A stretch of DNA of 64,000 nucleotides from Maridesulfovibrio sp. (GCF_963677005.1 NZ_OY781616.1:1371501-1435500); one strand, 5' to 3'; shown: positions 43,520-53,982, counted from the stretch's first letter. Translations and numbers: made by a program. Notes: a model not told the origin generated them from the sequence alone.

Positions 43520-44650
43520 CTATTTTCCTGAATTCAACATGCCGGTAAGTTTGCGGAATTCATTTCTCATATCCGTATTCTGAAAAACGATAAGTTCCGG
43601 GGTCTGCAGCTCGGAAAGACGATCAAGCATTGAATTGGCGTTACGCATCAGCGAAATAAGGCTGTGGGCTCCCTGTACAGTTTCGTAGGTATTAAGAGCC
43701 ACCTCATATTCGTCCTGAACGTCAGCCCTGGCCTTCTCGATTCTTTTTCTGTTTTTTTCCAGATATTCGGCATAAAGCCGTGCTGTACGCACAGTCAGCC
43801 CCTGTGCAATCAGGTTTGTCTTGTATATCATCGTATATTTTGCAGGTTCGCGCTCGATGCTTTCCTGTGTCTTCCTGATCAACTCCTGCTGTTTTCTGAT
43901 GATATCTTCTATTTTTACAAGATATGTCCCGCTGATTTTATCTTCATAATGTTGATACAAATTGAGCAGGATACGTAAAAGCAGTGTATGCATGCCGTAG
44001 TACCGCTTTGCCATTTCAATATTCTCATCAGTCTCGGATGTCAGCCGCTGCAGTTCGGCAGTAATGAGCTTGACGTTATTGAATACGGAAACAAGCTGCA
44101 CATCGTCACTACCGGTAACGCTGTAAACAAGTGTCTCCACCTGCTCACGATCCACCTTCATACCTATGGCTCGCATTTCGGTTACAAGGCGGTCAATGAG
44201 CTCGTCCACCCGTTTTTCATTCTCGCCAATGCGAAGTTCCAGCTCGGCAACCTCCTCGTCAATAGCACCGGCATCTTTTTTCCAGACTTCCCACTTGCTT
44301 ACCTTTGAAGGAGCTGCCAGCCGTTCGGTTTTCAATTCAGCAATCTTTTCCCGGCAGTTACGGGATTCATCCTGCAGATTCTGTATGGCCTGTTTTGTTT
44401 CGGACATATCCGACAATCCCAGAATTTCGATACATTCATCCAAAAGACTGTTTATTTCCCTGTCGAGACTCTTTTTATCATCCTTGAGAGGATTCCAATC
44501 CGAATCCGGCACGTCCACCCTCTTTTCAAGGTCTGCTACAGCCTTGTGCAGCAAAGGATGAACATCTCCCCAAACAGCCTCAAGTGAAGAAGCGGACGCC
44601 TGTGAAGCAAAGAAAAACAAAAATACTGCCGCCATATATATTTTTTTCAT
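43520..44650 (-). CDS. Periplasmic coiled-coil protein, unknown
   Basis: A 376-residue protein with a signal peptide (ending SQASA) and mostly long helices with heptad-like Leu/Ile spacing, for example ELELRIGENEKRVDELIDRL. No enzymatic motif, no lipobox. It resembles periplasmic hypothetical proteins of deltaproteobacteria but I cannot name a family. The 18-base gap to the convergent porin is too short for separate terminators. An AT-rich gap of about 660 bases lies upstream. Confidence 0.7.
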   Translation of the reverse strand: MKKIYMAAVFLFFFASQASASSLEAVWGDVHPLLHKAVADLEKRVDVPDSDWNPLKDDKKSLDREINSLLDECIEILGLSDMSETKQAIQNLQDESRNCREKIAELKTERLAAPSKVSKWEVWKKDAGAIDEEVAELELRIGENEKRVDELIDRLVTEMRAIGMKVDREQVETLVYSVTGSDDVQLVSVFNNVKLITAELQRLTSETDENIEMAKRYYGMHTLLLRILLNLYQHYEDKISGTYLVKIEDIIRKQQELIRKTQESIEREPAKYTMIYKTNLIAQGLTVRTARLYAEYLEKNRKRIEKARADVQDEYEVALNTYETVQGAHSLISLMRNANSMLDRLSELQTPELIVFQNTDMRNEFRKLTGMLNSGK

Positions 44651-45315
44651 ATTCCAACCTCGTAAAGCATAAGAATCAGGAATGTTGGCGCTAAAGCCTA
44701 AACATCACAAAACAACGCAAGTACAGATCTATCTCGGAAATTACACAAAAAACACCACTGTCAAATGCCTTAGGCCACCGGATCACGCTATGCAGTTACC
44801 TTTGTAACAAGTGAATGGCAACAATTCCACATTCGAAAAACGGATACAATAAATCCATTTTCCAACAACGGCATGGCGTTTTTTTATTCTTTAAAAATAT
44901 ACTGTTACACAAATATTTGCCATTAAAAAAAGACTGTCGTTAAAATATCCCCACAAAAAATAGATATTGTGAAAATAATAACAATTATAATAAACATGGA
45001 ACATAATATATATGTTTTTGTTCTTCAAAACTGGACATACGATCAGCACAGGAATATAAAAATCCGCCGTAAGGGTTATCTTTCACACCCCTGTCCAACT
45101 CATCCCAAGTACAGGAGTCTTTTGCAGATGGCCAACCTATAAACCGTCTGCGATTCCGGTACGGTTGTTCCTTGAATTTTTCCGTAACTGCCTCCCAGTG
45201 CGGATTTCCAGCTAAAGGCTTTTTCCGCACTTCCGGGCCACTCTGATACGCCGCGGAAATTGTCTCACCTCTACTTCATCCCGGCCCGTATACCGATGAA
45301 AAAATGGAGAGATCT
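44651..45315. other. Gene-poor interval before nhaB
   Basis: A divergent gap. It holds a GTTAC/GTAAC pair at about 44796-44810, AT-rich sequence near 44870-45000 and, just before nhaB, CGGGCC (45235-45240) able to pair with GGCCCG (45283-45288) in the 5' leader. A weak minus-strand frame at 44985-45230 has only a GTG start and no ribosome site. No gene supported. Confidence 0.5.
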
Positions 45316-46938
45316 ATGACGAAGACAATGGCACGAACCTTCATGGACACTTTCATGGGTCACGCTCCCATGTGGTACAAGCTGGCCATCGTGGGGTTCC
45401 TTATACTCAATCCGATACTGCTGTTGGTTGCAGGCCCCTTCATTGCAGGATGGGCTCTCATCGCTGAATTCATATTCACCCTTACAATGGCCCTCAAGTG
45501 CTACCCGCTCCCCGCCGGAGGACTGCTTGCCATTGAAGCGGTAGCAATCGGCATGACCACGCCGGAAACCATCTACCACGAAGCACACAACAACTTTGAA
45601 GTCATACTGCTTCTTATCTTTATGGTTGCGGGTATCTACTTCATGAAAGACTTCCTGCAGTTCACCTTTACCCGTATCCTTGTTAACGTCCGCTCCAAAA
45701 AAATAATCGCACTGCTTTTCTGCTTCGCTGGTGCTTTTCTTTCCGCATTTCTCGATGCCCTGACGGTTACAGCGGTTATTATCGCCGTTGCCTACGGTTT
45801 TTACAGCGTCTACCACAAGTACATTTCCTCCCAGAGCGGCGAAGGTTCGCACAGCCTGGCTTCCGACCTGCACCTCAAGGAAACGAACAGGGATGAACTC
45901 AAAGAATTCCGCGGATTCCTCCGCAACCTCATGATGCACGGTGCTGTAGGAACAGCGCTCGGCGGAGTCTGTACTCTGGTCGGCGAGCCCCAGAACCTGC
46001 TCGTCGGCAGTGAAATGGGCTGGCACTTCATGCCCTTCATGATCAACGTAATGCCTGTCACCATGCCGGTTTTCGTCATCGGCATGCTTACCTGCCTCGC
46101 AGTGGAGCAGTTTAAAATCTGCGGATACGGCTATCAGCTTCCCGGCAACATCCGTTCCTTTCTTTTTGAAGAAGCCATGCGCAACGAAGAAAAACAGGGG
46201 CAGGCCGGAAAACTTAAACTCGTAATTCAGGGTCTTACCGGCATCTGGCTCATCGTAGCACTTGCTTTCCACCTTGCAGCTGTAGGTGTGATCGGTCTTT
46301 CCGTTATCATCCTGCTCACCGCCTTTACCGGCGTAGTTGAAGAAGGCCGCATCGGACCCGCTTTCGAGGAAGCACTTCCCTTCACCGCCCTGCTGGTGGT
46401 TTTCTTCTCCGTTGTAGCCGTAATCCACTCGCAGCAGCTCTTTGCTCCGATCATTGAATACGTACTCAGTCTGCATGGACAGTCTCAGCTGATGGCTTAC
46501 TACATTGCCAACGGTGTGCTCTCCGCCATTTCGGACAACGTCTTCGTTGCCACTGTCTACATCTCCGAAACCAAGATGCACTTCATCCACCAGCTCGGAA
46601 ATATCCCCGGCATCGGCATGACCGGACAGGCTCTCATGGAAAAACTCACCGATCCGCATGTAGTCCGCGCCGATGTAATCGCTTCGCTGCCCCAGCAGGC
46701 CGGAGCACAGGTCGGTGCACTCATGCACCAGCTTGATCGCCTCGCAGTCGCAATCAACACCGGAACCAACATTCCGTCTGTCGCCACACCGAACGGTCAG
46801 GCAGCCTTCCTGTTCCTGCTCACCAGCGCACTTGCTCCGGTCATACGGCTTTCCTACGGCCGCATGGTAATGCTCGCGCTGCCCTACACAATAACCATGT
46901 CCATTACCGGCCTTCTGGCTGTGGACTTCTTTCTTTAA
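45316..46938 (+). CDS. nhaB: Na+/H+ antiporter NhaB
   Basis: A 540-residue membrane protein of the NhaB family with about twelve helices. Characteristic blocks are [50 protein letters not shown] and [18 protein letters not shown]. It exports Na+ in exchange for H+, consistent with a marine or saline habitat. A second ATG at 45316 with GGAGAG upstream is chosen over 45304. It ends at a perfect 18-base terminator stem. Confidence 0.95.
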   Translation: MTKTMARTFMDTFMGHAPMWYKLAIVGFLILNPILLLVAGPFIAGWALIAEFIFTLTMALKCYPLPAGGLLAIEAVAIGMTTPETIYHEAHNNFEVILLLIFMVAGIYFMKDFLQFTFTRILVNVRSKKIIALLFCFAGAFLSAFLDALTVTAVIIAVAYGFYSVYHKYISSQSGEGSHSLASDLHLKETNRDELKEFRGFLRNLMMHGAVGTALGGVCTLVGEPQNLLVGSEMGWHFMPFMINVMPVTMPVFVIGMLTCLAVEQFKICGYGYQLPGNIRSFLFEEAMRNEEKQGQAGKLKLVIQGLTGIWLIVALAFHLAAVGVIGLSVIILLTAFTGVVEEGRIGPAFEEALPFTALLVVFFSVVAVIHSQQLFAPIIEYVLSLHGQSQLMAYYIANGVLSAISDNVFVATVYISETKMHFIHQLGNIPGIGMTGQALMEKLTDPHVVRADVIASLPQQAGAQVGALMHQLDRLAVAINTGTNIPSVATPNGQAAFLFLLTSALAPVIRLSYGRMVMLALPYTITMSITGLLAVDFFL

Positions 46939-46974
46939 TCCGCGAAGCTCCTGCTGAGCAGGACCTGTAGCGGA

Positions 46975-47018
46975 AAAGAGGGGAAAAACTTCAGCAGAAG
47001 TTTTTCCCCTCTTTCTTT
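46975..47018 (+). terminator. Terminator of nhaB
   Basis: Perfect 18-base arms (46975-46992, 46997-47014; core AGAGGGGAAAAACTTC) with an AGCA loop, followed by CTTTT. It lies 37 bases after the stop. Confidence 0.9.
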
Positions 47019-47161
47019 TCAGCCTCTGTATATCCATGCTGTTGACAAGTATGGCGGCAAAGGCGAACTTCTACCAGAGTTTACGCTCTAAATAATGTGA
47101 ATATTGAACCTGTAACCGACTCACAAGACATCACAAGTCAATAAGCATACAAGGAGCAGGC

Positions 47162-49570
47162 ATGCTGATGGATTGCAGCATAAATTTTGAAGCCATAACG
47201 GAACTGTTCTGCAGCGCCGAAGCTGACAGGCGAAACTTTCTCTATGAATACGAAGTATACAATCTCCTGGCAAATTCAGGAGCGGAAACACCCCCGGCAG
47301 CCAATCTGCTGCCGCGTGGTGCACGTTTTTCCGATGAAGAACTGACCGCCATCCCCGGCGAAAAGGCCGTGCTGAAAATTGTTTCACCGAACATCATCCA
47401 CAAGACGGAAGTAGGCGGCGTCCGCATAGTGCGCAAAGAAGCTTCCAAAATAAGATCCGCCGTAAGATCGATGATGTATGAAGTCCCGGAAAACTATTGC
47501 GCAATGCTTGAACGCAATCCGGACCACGCACCCAAAAGCTATCGCGGCCTGCGCGGAGAGGCACTGATCCAGGCAATCAGCAGGGATCTGAAAGGGGTTC
47601 TTCAGGTGCAGTTCATGCCCCCGGACTCCAATTCTTTCGGCAATGAACTTATCGTGGGACTGCGCAGGACCAGAGAATTCGGTACTATCATAAGCGCAGG
47701 TCTGGGCGGCACGGATACGGAACTATATGCCGAAAGATTCCGCAAGGGGCAGGCTATAGTGGCTGCTTCAACGGAAATGGTGGACGGCCAGCAGTTTTTC
47801 AAACTTTTCAGAAACACCATCTCCTATAAAAAGCTGGCCGGACTGACCCGTGGACAGCGGCGCGTAGTTACGGATGAACAGCTTATCGAATGCTTTGACT
47901 CCTTCATTTCCATGGGCCGATTCTTTTCTCCCTCCAACCCGGAGGCTCCTTTCGTCATTGAAGAACTGGAAATCAACCCCTTCGCATTCACGGAGTTTCT
48001 CATGGTCCCGCTGGACGGGATGTGCCGTTTTTCAAGACCGGACTCTGCTCCGGCCGCACGCCCGGTGGGGAAAATTGACAACCTGCTGCATCCGAAACGG
48101 ATAGGCATAATCGGAGTATCCTCCACCCGCCGCAACTTCGGGCGCATAATCCTCGAAAACATACTGGCCGAAGGTTTTGACAAGGAAAACATTGTCCTTA
48201 TCAGGGAAGGCTTTGATGAGATTGACGGAGTGCGCTGCGTGCCGGACCTGAAAAGTCTGGACGGAACTCTGGACCTTTTCGTGGTCGCGGTATCCGCCGC
48301 TCAGGTTCCGGAACTGGTGGATGAGGTTGTAAGCTTGGATTGTGCCAAAAGCGTAATGCTGATCCCCGGCGGAATGGGCGAAACAGAGGACAGCAGGGAA
48401 CGGGCCATAAAAGTCATTGAGAGCATCAATGAAAAGCACAGCCAGCCCGGCGGAGGACCGGTTTTTCTGGGAGCCAACTGCATGGGGGTTGTTTCCCGCC
48501 CGGGCAGCTACGACACATGGTTCATACCGGAAGAAAAACTTCCCAAGGCACGCGGCACAGAATACCAGAGGGCTGCGCTGGTAAGCCAGAGCGGAGCCTT
48601 CATGCTGCACCGTTCCAGCCAGTGCCCCGAACTGAACCCGGCCTACATGGTTTCCATGGGCAACCAGACCGACCTCACGCTTGGCGACATGCTCCATCAC
48701 TTCAAAGACAGCGATGAAGTGGACGTAATTGCCGTGTATGCGGAAGGCTTCAAGGATATGGACGGGCTGGAATTCTGCAGGGCCGTCCGGCAGGCCGTCC
48801 TCAACGGCAAGGAGGTGGTATTCTACAAGGCAGGACGCACCCCCGAAGGCAAAACCGCAACCAGCGGGCATACAGCATCGCTGGCCGGAGATTACATGGT
48901 CTGCGAAAGCTGCGTGCAGCAGGCCGGTGCAATCGTGGCAAGGACTTTTCAGGAATTTCAGGATCTGTTCATGCTGGCCGAAAAACTGTCCGGCAAAAAC
49001 ATCTGCGGCAACCGCCTCGGAGCAATAAGCGGAGCGGGATTTGAAACAGTGGGTATGGCCGATTCAATCCAGTCCGACGATTATGACATGGAACTGGCCG
49101 TTTTCAGCAAGGAAACAGTCTCCGCACTAGATACAATTTTGGAAAAGAAAAAACTCCGGCAGCTTGTAACGGTCCGCAACCCTCTGGACATAACCCCCAG
49201 TGCCGATGATGAAACACATTCCGAAGCAGCAAAAGTGCTGGTTGATGCAGCGGAAGTAGACTCCATTGTAATAGGGCTGGACCCGCTCTCTCCGGTTATG
49301 CACACACTCGCGGAAACGAACACAAAGGCATTTGCGATGGAAGATGAAAACGCCATAGCAGGACTGCTTATTGAGACGGCAAAGGCCAGCACCAAGCCGA
49401 TTATCGGAGTAATTGACGGAGGCAGGCTTTATGATCCGTTCAGAGACATGCTGATGAACAATGGTATACCTGTTTTTCCAGTATGCGACAGAGCCGTAGC
49501 AGCACTGGCCCTGTACTCAAAAGCCAGACTGCAGGCCGATACCATCCGGCTTACCTGTGGATGCGCATAG
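47162..49570 (+). CDS. Acyl-CoA synthetase, NDP-forming (fused beta-alpha)
   Basis: An 802-residue single-chain ADP-forming acetyl-CoA-synthetase-like enzyme. The N-terminal 265 residues are an ATP-grasp (beta) domain: KIVSPNIIHKTEVGGVRI and ELEINPF. A CoA-binding domain (about 305-440, start KRIGIIGVSS) and succinyl-CoA-ligase-like domains follow. The phospho-histidine site SGHTASLAGDY is at His570. It converts acyl-CoA, ADP and phosphate to acid, CoA and ATP, substrate-level energy gain from acetate or branched acids. AAGGAG is five bases from the ATG. Beta-before-alpha order is a permuted form of the archaeal type. Confidence 0.9.
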   Translation: MLMDCSINFEAITELFCSAEADRRNFLYEYEVYNLLANSGAETPPAANLLPRGARFSDEELTAIPGEKAVLKIVSPNIIHKTEVGGVRIVRKEASKIRSAVRSMMYEVPENYCAMLERNPDHAPKSYRGLRGEALIQAISRDLKGVLQVQFMPPDSNSFGNELIVGLRRTREFGTIISAGLGGTDTELYAERFRKGQAIVAASTEMVDGQQFFKLFRNTISYKKLAGLTRGQRRVVTDEQLIECFDSFISMGRFFSPSNPEAPFVIEELEINPFAFTEFLMVPLDGMCRFSRPDSAPAARPVGKIDNLLHPKRIGIIGVSSTRRNFGRIILENILAEGFDKENIVLIREGFDEIDGVRCVPDLKSLDGTLDLFVVAVSAAQVPELVDEVVSLDCAKSVMLIPGGMGETEDSRERAIKVIESINEKHSQPGGGPVFLGANCMGVVSRPGSYDTWFIPEEKLPKARGTEYQRAALVSQSGAFMLHRSSQCPELNPAYMVSMGNQTDLTLGDMLHHFKDSDEVDVIAVYAEGFKDMDGLEFCRAVRQAVLNGKEVVFYKAGRTPEGKTATSGHTASLAGDYMVCESCVQQAGAIVARTFQEFQDLFMLAEKLSGKNICGNRLGAISGAGFETVGMADSIQSDDYDMELAVFSKETVSALDTILEKKKLRQLVTVRNPLDITPSADDETHSEAAKVLVDAAEVDSIVIGLDPLSPVMHTLAETNTKAFAMEDENAIAGLLIETAKASTKPIIGVIDGGRLYDPFRDMLMNNGIPVFPVCDRAVAALALYSKARLQADTIRLTCGCA

Positions 49571-49610
49571 GGGAAACAGATTACCTGTCCGCCTTTTCAC
49601 ATCACCAACA

Positions 49611-49654
49611 AACAGCAACGCCCCGTTCCGGATTCAGAACGGGGCGTTGCTGTT
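49611..49654. terminator. 18-bp perfect hairpin after the acyl-CoA synthetase
   Basis: Arms 49611-49628 and 49637-49654 (core CAACGCCCCGTTC) are exact complements with an eight-base loop. It sits between the convergent synthetase and a small membrane protein and probably serves both, although T-tracts are weak. Confidence 0.8.
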
Positions 49655-49672
49655 GCAATATATCAAGGCACA

Positions 49673-49888
49673 TTAATCTACATCAAATGCACTCTTCTTG
49701 AAAAAGCAATAAAACTCGTTGCTTTCGCGGCAAACCTTTTCATGCATTAGACAAAATCTGTTAAGCACCGCGTAAGAAGTTTCAGCACTGCCGAAAATAC
49801 GTTCCTCTACAATTCTTTCTACTTCCAAGATTATACTTATGGTTACAAAACACAACACGCCAATTGCAAAGTACATTTCAACAGTCAT
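49673..49888 (-). CDS. Small single-helix membrane protein
   Basis: A 71-residue protein with one N-terminal membrane helix (MYFAIGVLCFVTISIILEV) and a cytoplasmic tail containing three Cys. AAGGAG lies seven bases before the ATG, a strong argument that it is expressed despite its size. No family recognised. Confidence 0.6.
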   Translation of the reverse strand: MTVEMYFAIGVLCFVTISIILEVERIVEERIFGSAETSYAVLNRFCLMHEKVCRESNEFYCFFKKSAFDVD

Positions 49889-50297
49889 CTCACTGCTCCT
49901 TTTTATGTCTAGTCAATGAGGATTGTACTCATAAAATAAGGATCGTCAACAGTTCTGCATTAATTCTTTTTTTCACATTTCAAAAATACTTATTCTTTTT
50001 TTCACAAACAAGATTTGAACACTTATAAAAATCAGATTCGCAAAATTTTTAGCCAACAAAGCCATACTGTTAAAGTACACTATAACTTAACTCATAAACA
50101 TGTAACAATTCCTTACCGCTATGAAACAAACAATAAAAAAATTTTTAAGAACCCCAATTTACTGACGGTCCGAGCACAAAAAATGGTTAAAAACACTGCC
50201 GCAAGGAATAAGCGTTGACATTAGCCGCCCAGTCGGTACAGCTAAATCCGGACTTGGCTCATCGCAGCAACAACACTCCAGTGAGGATGGAAAGGAC
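49889..50297. other. AT-rich divergent interval with a direct repeat
   Basis: No gene. ATTCTTTTTTTCACA occurs twice as a direct repeat, 49963-49977 and 49992-50006, 29 bases apart, a spacing near three helical turns that could mark a regulatory site for either flanking gene. Confidence 0.5.
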
Positions 50298-51848
50298 ATG
50301 AAACAGGTGCAGGTACAGATCAAGATTTCCCCTGAAGACATAAACCGCCCCGATGCAATCCGCAAAGCGGCATTGAAACAGGCCGACTGCCCTGACAATA
50401 AGCAAATCTCCACACGCGTGCTGCGCCGCTCCATAGACGCGCGCTCCCGCACTCCGCACTACCTGCTCACGGTCGCAGTAGGTGACCGGGAAACCATAGA
50501 ACCGCAGGAATCCGTTTTTACCCCCCGCAAACTCGAAGGTAAAACGGTGGCAATTGCCGGAGCAGGACCTGGCGGCTATTTTGCCGCCCTTACCCTGCTG
50601 GAACACGGGGTCAAACCGGTTATCATCGAGCGCGGAAAAGATGTTAAGCTGCGCCGCAAGGACCTGAAGAAAATCTATACGGAGAGCCTGGTCAACCCTG
50701 ACTCGAACTACTGCTTCGGTGAAGGCGGAGCCGGAACCTATTCAGACGGCAAGCTCTACACGCGTTCAACCAAACGCGGAAATGTAGGCCGCATTCTGGA
50801 CCTGCTCATCGCCTACGGAGCACCCGGAGATATCCGCATAGACGCCCATCCGCACCTCGGTTCCAATGTACTGCCGCGTATAGTCCGTAAAATACGCGAA
50901 GACATTATAGCCTGCGGCGGAGAAATACATTTCAACACCAGAGTTGATGATTTTCTGATTGAAGGAAACCGCATGACCGGAGTGGTCCTGAACAACGGAG
51001 AACGACTCATGACCGATGCGGTAATCCTGGCCACCGGCCATTCTGCGCGCGACATTTTTCACGCGCTTGCCGCCCGCAGTATACTCATAGAGGCAAAGCC
51101 GTTTGCCCTCGGCGTGCGCATTGAACATCCGCAGCCGATGATCGACAAAATTTTCTACCACAGTTCACCCCGCCACGAGAATCTTCCCGCAGCCAGCTAC
51201 CGCATTTCCACGCAGGTGGACGGACGCGGAGTATTTTCCTTCTGCATGTGTCCCGGAGGGTACATAGTCCCGGCTGCCACGGCTCCCGGAGAATTAGTGC
51301 TGAACGGAATGAGCCTCTCCGCCCGCAATGCCCCGTTCGCTAATGCCGGTCTGGTGGCACAGGTCTTACTTGATGATCTGGAGGGAAATGGCAACCCTCT
51401 CTGTGCCCTTGAATATCAGGCTGCGGCAGAGAAACGCATATTCGAGGCGGACGGGACCAAAGGATTGCAGGCTCCTGCACAGAGAGTTTCCGATTTCATC
51501 GCCGGAAAGAATTCGGAGTCATTACCGGAAACATCCTACATTCCCGGCATATATTCCGCTCCCGTACATGAACTGCTGCCTGCCATACAAAGCAAGGCAC
51601 TCAGGACCGGCCTTAAGGACCTCGGGCGCAAATTCAAGGGATTCGACAGCAGCGAGGCTAAAGTGCTGGCTGTTGAGTCCAGAACAAGTTCACCGGTACG
51701 TATACCGCGAGACCGGGAAACATTTGAGCACGTGCAGATAAAAGGATTTTTCCCCTGCGGTGAGGGGGCAGGATATGCAGGAGGAATTATCTCGGCCGCC
51801 ATGGACGGAGAAAAGTGCGCGCTGGCAGCTGTAAAATCAATGTCATGA
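50298..51848 (+). CDS. FAD-dependent dehydrogenase, COG2509 family
   Basis: A 516-residue flavoprotein of the uncharacterised COG2509 family. An N-terminal extension of about 90 residues (VRxSIDARSR-type) precedes the Rossmann motif VAIAGAGPGGYFAALTLLEHG, followed by GEGGAGTYSDGKLYTR, ILATGHSARDIF and a C-terminal FAD-binding GFFPCGEGAGYAGGI with NGMS-like repeats. No transmembrane segments. It is probably an NAD(P)H- or ferredoxin-linked oxidoreductase; no substrate is known for the family. AAAGGAC lies just before the ATG. Confidence 0.88.
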   Translation: MKQVQVQIKISPEDINRPDAIRKAALKQADCPDNKQISTRVLRRSIDARSRTPHYLLTVAVGDRETIEPQESVFTPRKLEGKTVAIAGAGPGGYFAALTLLEHGVKPVIIERGKDVKLRRKDLKKIYTESLVNPDSNYCFGEGGAGTYSDGKLYTRSTKRGNVGRILDLLIAYGAPGDIRIDAHPHLGSNVLPRIVRKIREDIIACGGEIHFNTRVDDFLIEGNRMTGVVLNNGERLMTDAVILATGHSARDIFHALAARSILIEAKPFALGVRIEHPQPMIDKIFYHSSPRHENLPAASYRISTQVDGRGVFSFCMCPGGYIVPAATAPGELVLNGMSLSARNAPFANAGLVAQVLLDDLEGNGNPLCALEYQAAAEKRIFEADGTKGLQAPAQRVSDFIAGKNSESLPETSYIPGIYSAPVHELLPAIQSKALRTGLKDLGRKFKGFDSSEAKVLAVESRTSSPVRIPRDRETFEHVQIKGFFPCGEGAGYAGGIISAAMDGEKCALAAVKSMS

Positions 51849-51852
51849 TTAA

Positions 51853-52854
51853 TCAGCGCATTATACGAATCTGGTAACCTTTGTCCCCGAACCCTTTGAA
51901 CGGATCAATATTCCAGCGTTTCAATTCAGGCGCGCTGAACAGGAGGTGCCCCTGTTTATTCATAACAGGTTGTATGTCCTCAACTTTTTCACCGTTCAAA
52001 ACTCTTTCGATCAACTTCAGAGCCTCTCTGCCCTGATCAAGGCCGCAAACAACGTATCCTCCGATTGCCCGCCCTTTTCCAACCGAAAGAGCCCAAAGAG
52101 CAAAAACGGGAAGCGGAGAATTTTCAGCCGTCCAGTGCATGACTTCTTTGCTCTCAATTATTCTGCCATGAGAATCTTTGAAAATATGGTATGTTCCCAC
52201 CACCAACGCATTGTAGCCACGCTTTTTGGCTGAAAGAACGCTTTTTTTCCACTTGGAGAAACTTGGCAGGAGCTCGACATCCACATGAGTGTCAGAGACA
52301 TTAAACGATGATTCATTATTGAACGACTCCTCCATGAGGGCTTTTGCACTGAGTCCATCGTCCATTATCACCAGAGCTCGTTTGAGAGACGGGCCGACCA
52401 GTTCACGCAGGTAGAAAATCGATCTTTTCATTAACGGTCGCTCGAACACTCCGGTCATATGCCTTGTATCTGACACATAATTACGGATATTGCCGTTAAC
52501 TCCCAGAAAAATGATCGGAATTCCCTTTGACTCGAAATATCCGCCAAGTTCCCTGACCGCAAAATCATCAGTCAGAACGACCAGATCAGGTTTATAATGT
52601 TCGCTGAAAGCTTTGACCCGGGCAATATTGTCGGCGCAATTGTCCGGATACCTGCGTTTGTAATCAAGATCGTGAAAAGAAAGGTCCGCCTTTCCTTCAA
52701 GCCCTCGCTTCAATATTGAATTATGATCTTTCACCCACAAAAAATCGGCATGGTAGCTGTTGACTATCATGATCCTGGGAAGTCCGGCGAAAGCACTTGA
52801 GCTCAAGGCTGACAGCAGGCTCAGCAGTAAAAACAGAAAACGGACGATCTTCAT
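51853..52854 (-). CDS. ABC-type substrate-binding-like periplasmic protein
   Basis: A 333-residue exported protein (signal peptide ending SSAFA) of the ABC_sub_bind (PF04392)-like group: a type I periplasmic fold with PRIMIVNSYHADFLWVKDH, KPDLVVLTDDFAVRE and a GGYVVCGLDQGREALKLI hinge region. In many deltaproteobacteria these proteins serve as sensor inputs of kinases rather than transporters, and no permease or ATPase lies next to it. Convergent with the COG2509 gene, separated by only four bases. Confidence 0.82.
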   Translation of the reverse strand: MKIVRFLFLLLSLLSALSSSAFAGLPRIMIVNSYHADFLWVKDHNSILKRGLEGKADLSFHDLDYKRRYPDNCADNIARVKAFSEHYKPDLVVLTDDFAVRELGGYFESKGIPIIFLGVNGNIRNYVSDTRHMTGVFERPLMKRSIFYLRELVGPSLKRALVIMDDGLSAKALMEESFNNESSFNVSDTHVDVELLPSFSKWKKSVLSAKKRGYNALVVGTYHIFKDSHGRIIESKEVMHWTAENSPLPVFALWALSVGKGRAIGGYVVCGLDQGREALKLIERVLNGEKVEDIQPVMNKQGHLLFSAPELKRWNIDPFKGFGDKGYQIRIMR

Positions 52855-53047
52855 GTCACCTCAACAAGACAACCATTTGATATAACATTGATAAAAGGTC
52901 ACATAGAGGCCGATACTACAGCAAACAAATTACCAATACGCTTATCTGGGGGTTATAATGTTACTCCACAGCCAGAAAATGAGCAACACATCCCGTCATT
53001 GCGAACAAAACAAATACAAATTCTCACCACAATTCCAATTATAAAAA

Positions 53048-53081
53048 AAGACGAAAGAAATTCGGGGATTCCTTTCGTCTT
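53048..53081 (-). terminator. Terminator of the D-amino-acid transaminase operon
   Basis: AAGACGAAAG and CTTTCGTCTT, 10-base perfect arms, followed on the minus strand by T7; it lies about 55 bases after the stop at 53137. Confidence 0.88.
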
Positions 53082-53136
53082 GTATGAATAGGGATGCCGC
53101 GCAGTACGACGTCCGCCGGACAGTTGTGTGCGAAAT

Positions 53137-53982
53137 CTAGCAGGAAGCCTTGCGGCTTTCTTCGATATAAACTTCGCAGAGGCGCTTGCTTACGGGGCCG
53201 GGAGTTCCGTCACCGAGTTTTACGCCGTCAATTTCGATAACAGGGGTAACAAAAGAGGTGGCAGCAGTCATGAAAGCTTCAACAGCTTTCTGGGCTTCGG
53301 CGATTGTGAAGGGGCGTTCTTCAATTTCCAGATCAAGCTCTTCTGCAATACGCAGCACGGACTTGCGGGTAATGCCGGGGAGAATGGAATTGGAGAGGTT
53401 GCGGGTAATGATCTTGCCTTCTTCAGTAACGATGTAGGTGTTGTTGGAGGAGCCTTCGGTTACGAAACCGTCTTCTATCATCCAGGCATCGTCCTTGCCC
53501 TGTTTCTTTGCTTCGCTCTTGCACATGGAAGCGGCGAGCAGCTGAACAGTCTTGATGTCGCGACGTCCCCAGCGGATATCGGGAACAGAAATTACACGAA
53601 GGCCGGATTTGGTGCCGGTGAGGCTTTTGGCCTGGGTGAAAAGGACAACGGTCTGGGGAAGATCTTTGGGAATGACAAAGTCACGATCGGTGGCACCACG
53701 GGTTACCTGCAGGTAGATTGCGCCTTCTTCCATATTGTTGCGCTTTACGATTTCACGATGAACTTCAAGAAGTTCTTCAGAGCTCATGGGCATGGGCATA
53801 CCGATTTCACCGAGAGAGCGCTGCAGACGGGCAATATGGCCGTCCCATTCGCAGATTTTGCCGTCAAGAACAGCGGTTACTTCGTAGATTGCATCTGCGA
53901 AAAGGAAACCTCTGTCAAAAACAGATACCATAGCTTCTTCTTCAGGCACATATGCGCCATTGACATATACTGTACGACTCAT
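53137..53982 (-). CDS. dat: D-amino-acid aminotransferase (fold-type IV PLP enzyme)
   Basis: A 281-residue class IV aminotransferase. The Schiff-base Lys is in RRDIKTVQLL (Lys144) and the cofactor Glu in VTEGSSNN (Glu176). The RxDIKxxxLL context and length fit D-alanine/D-amino-acid transaminase rather than branched-chain enzymes, whose consensus differs at these sites; PLP lyases of the PabC type are the main alternative. It converts D-amino acids and 2-oxoglutarate to 2-oxo acids and D-glutamate. It is downstream of the D-glutamate genes dgcA and dgcN, giving a coherent route: D-amino acids to D-glutamate to N-acetyl-L-glutamate. A leader of 164 bases contains a small CCCTA/TAGGG hairpin. 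Confidence 0.85.
   Translation of the reverse strand: MSRTVYVNGAYVPEEEAMVSVFDRGFLFADAIYEVTAVLDGKICEWDGHIARLQRSLGEIGMPMPMSSEELLEVHREIVKRNNMEEGAIYLQVTRGATDRDFVIPKDLPQTVVLFTQAKSLTGTKSGLRVISVPDIRWGRRDIKTVQLLAASMCKSEAKKQGKDDAWMIEDGFVTEGSSNNTYIVTEEGKIITRNLSNSILPGITRKSVLRIAEELDLEIEERPFTIAEAQKAVEAFMTAATSFVTPVIEIDGVKLGDGTPGPVSKRLCEVYIEESRKASC

Noticed and set aside
44985-45230. 81-codon minus-strand frame upstream of nhaB
   Set aside because: Only a GTG start, no ribosome site, no recognised motif; possibly a decayed gene but unsupported.
45271-47037. 588-codon open frame opposite nhaB
   Set aside because: Low-complexity, Gly/Glu/His/Asp-rich translation, no ribosome site, fully antisense to a clear NhaB; a shadow of its codon pattern.
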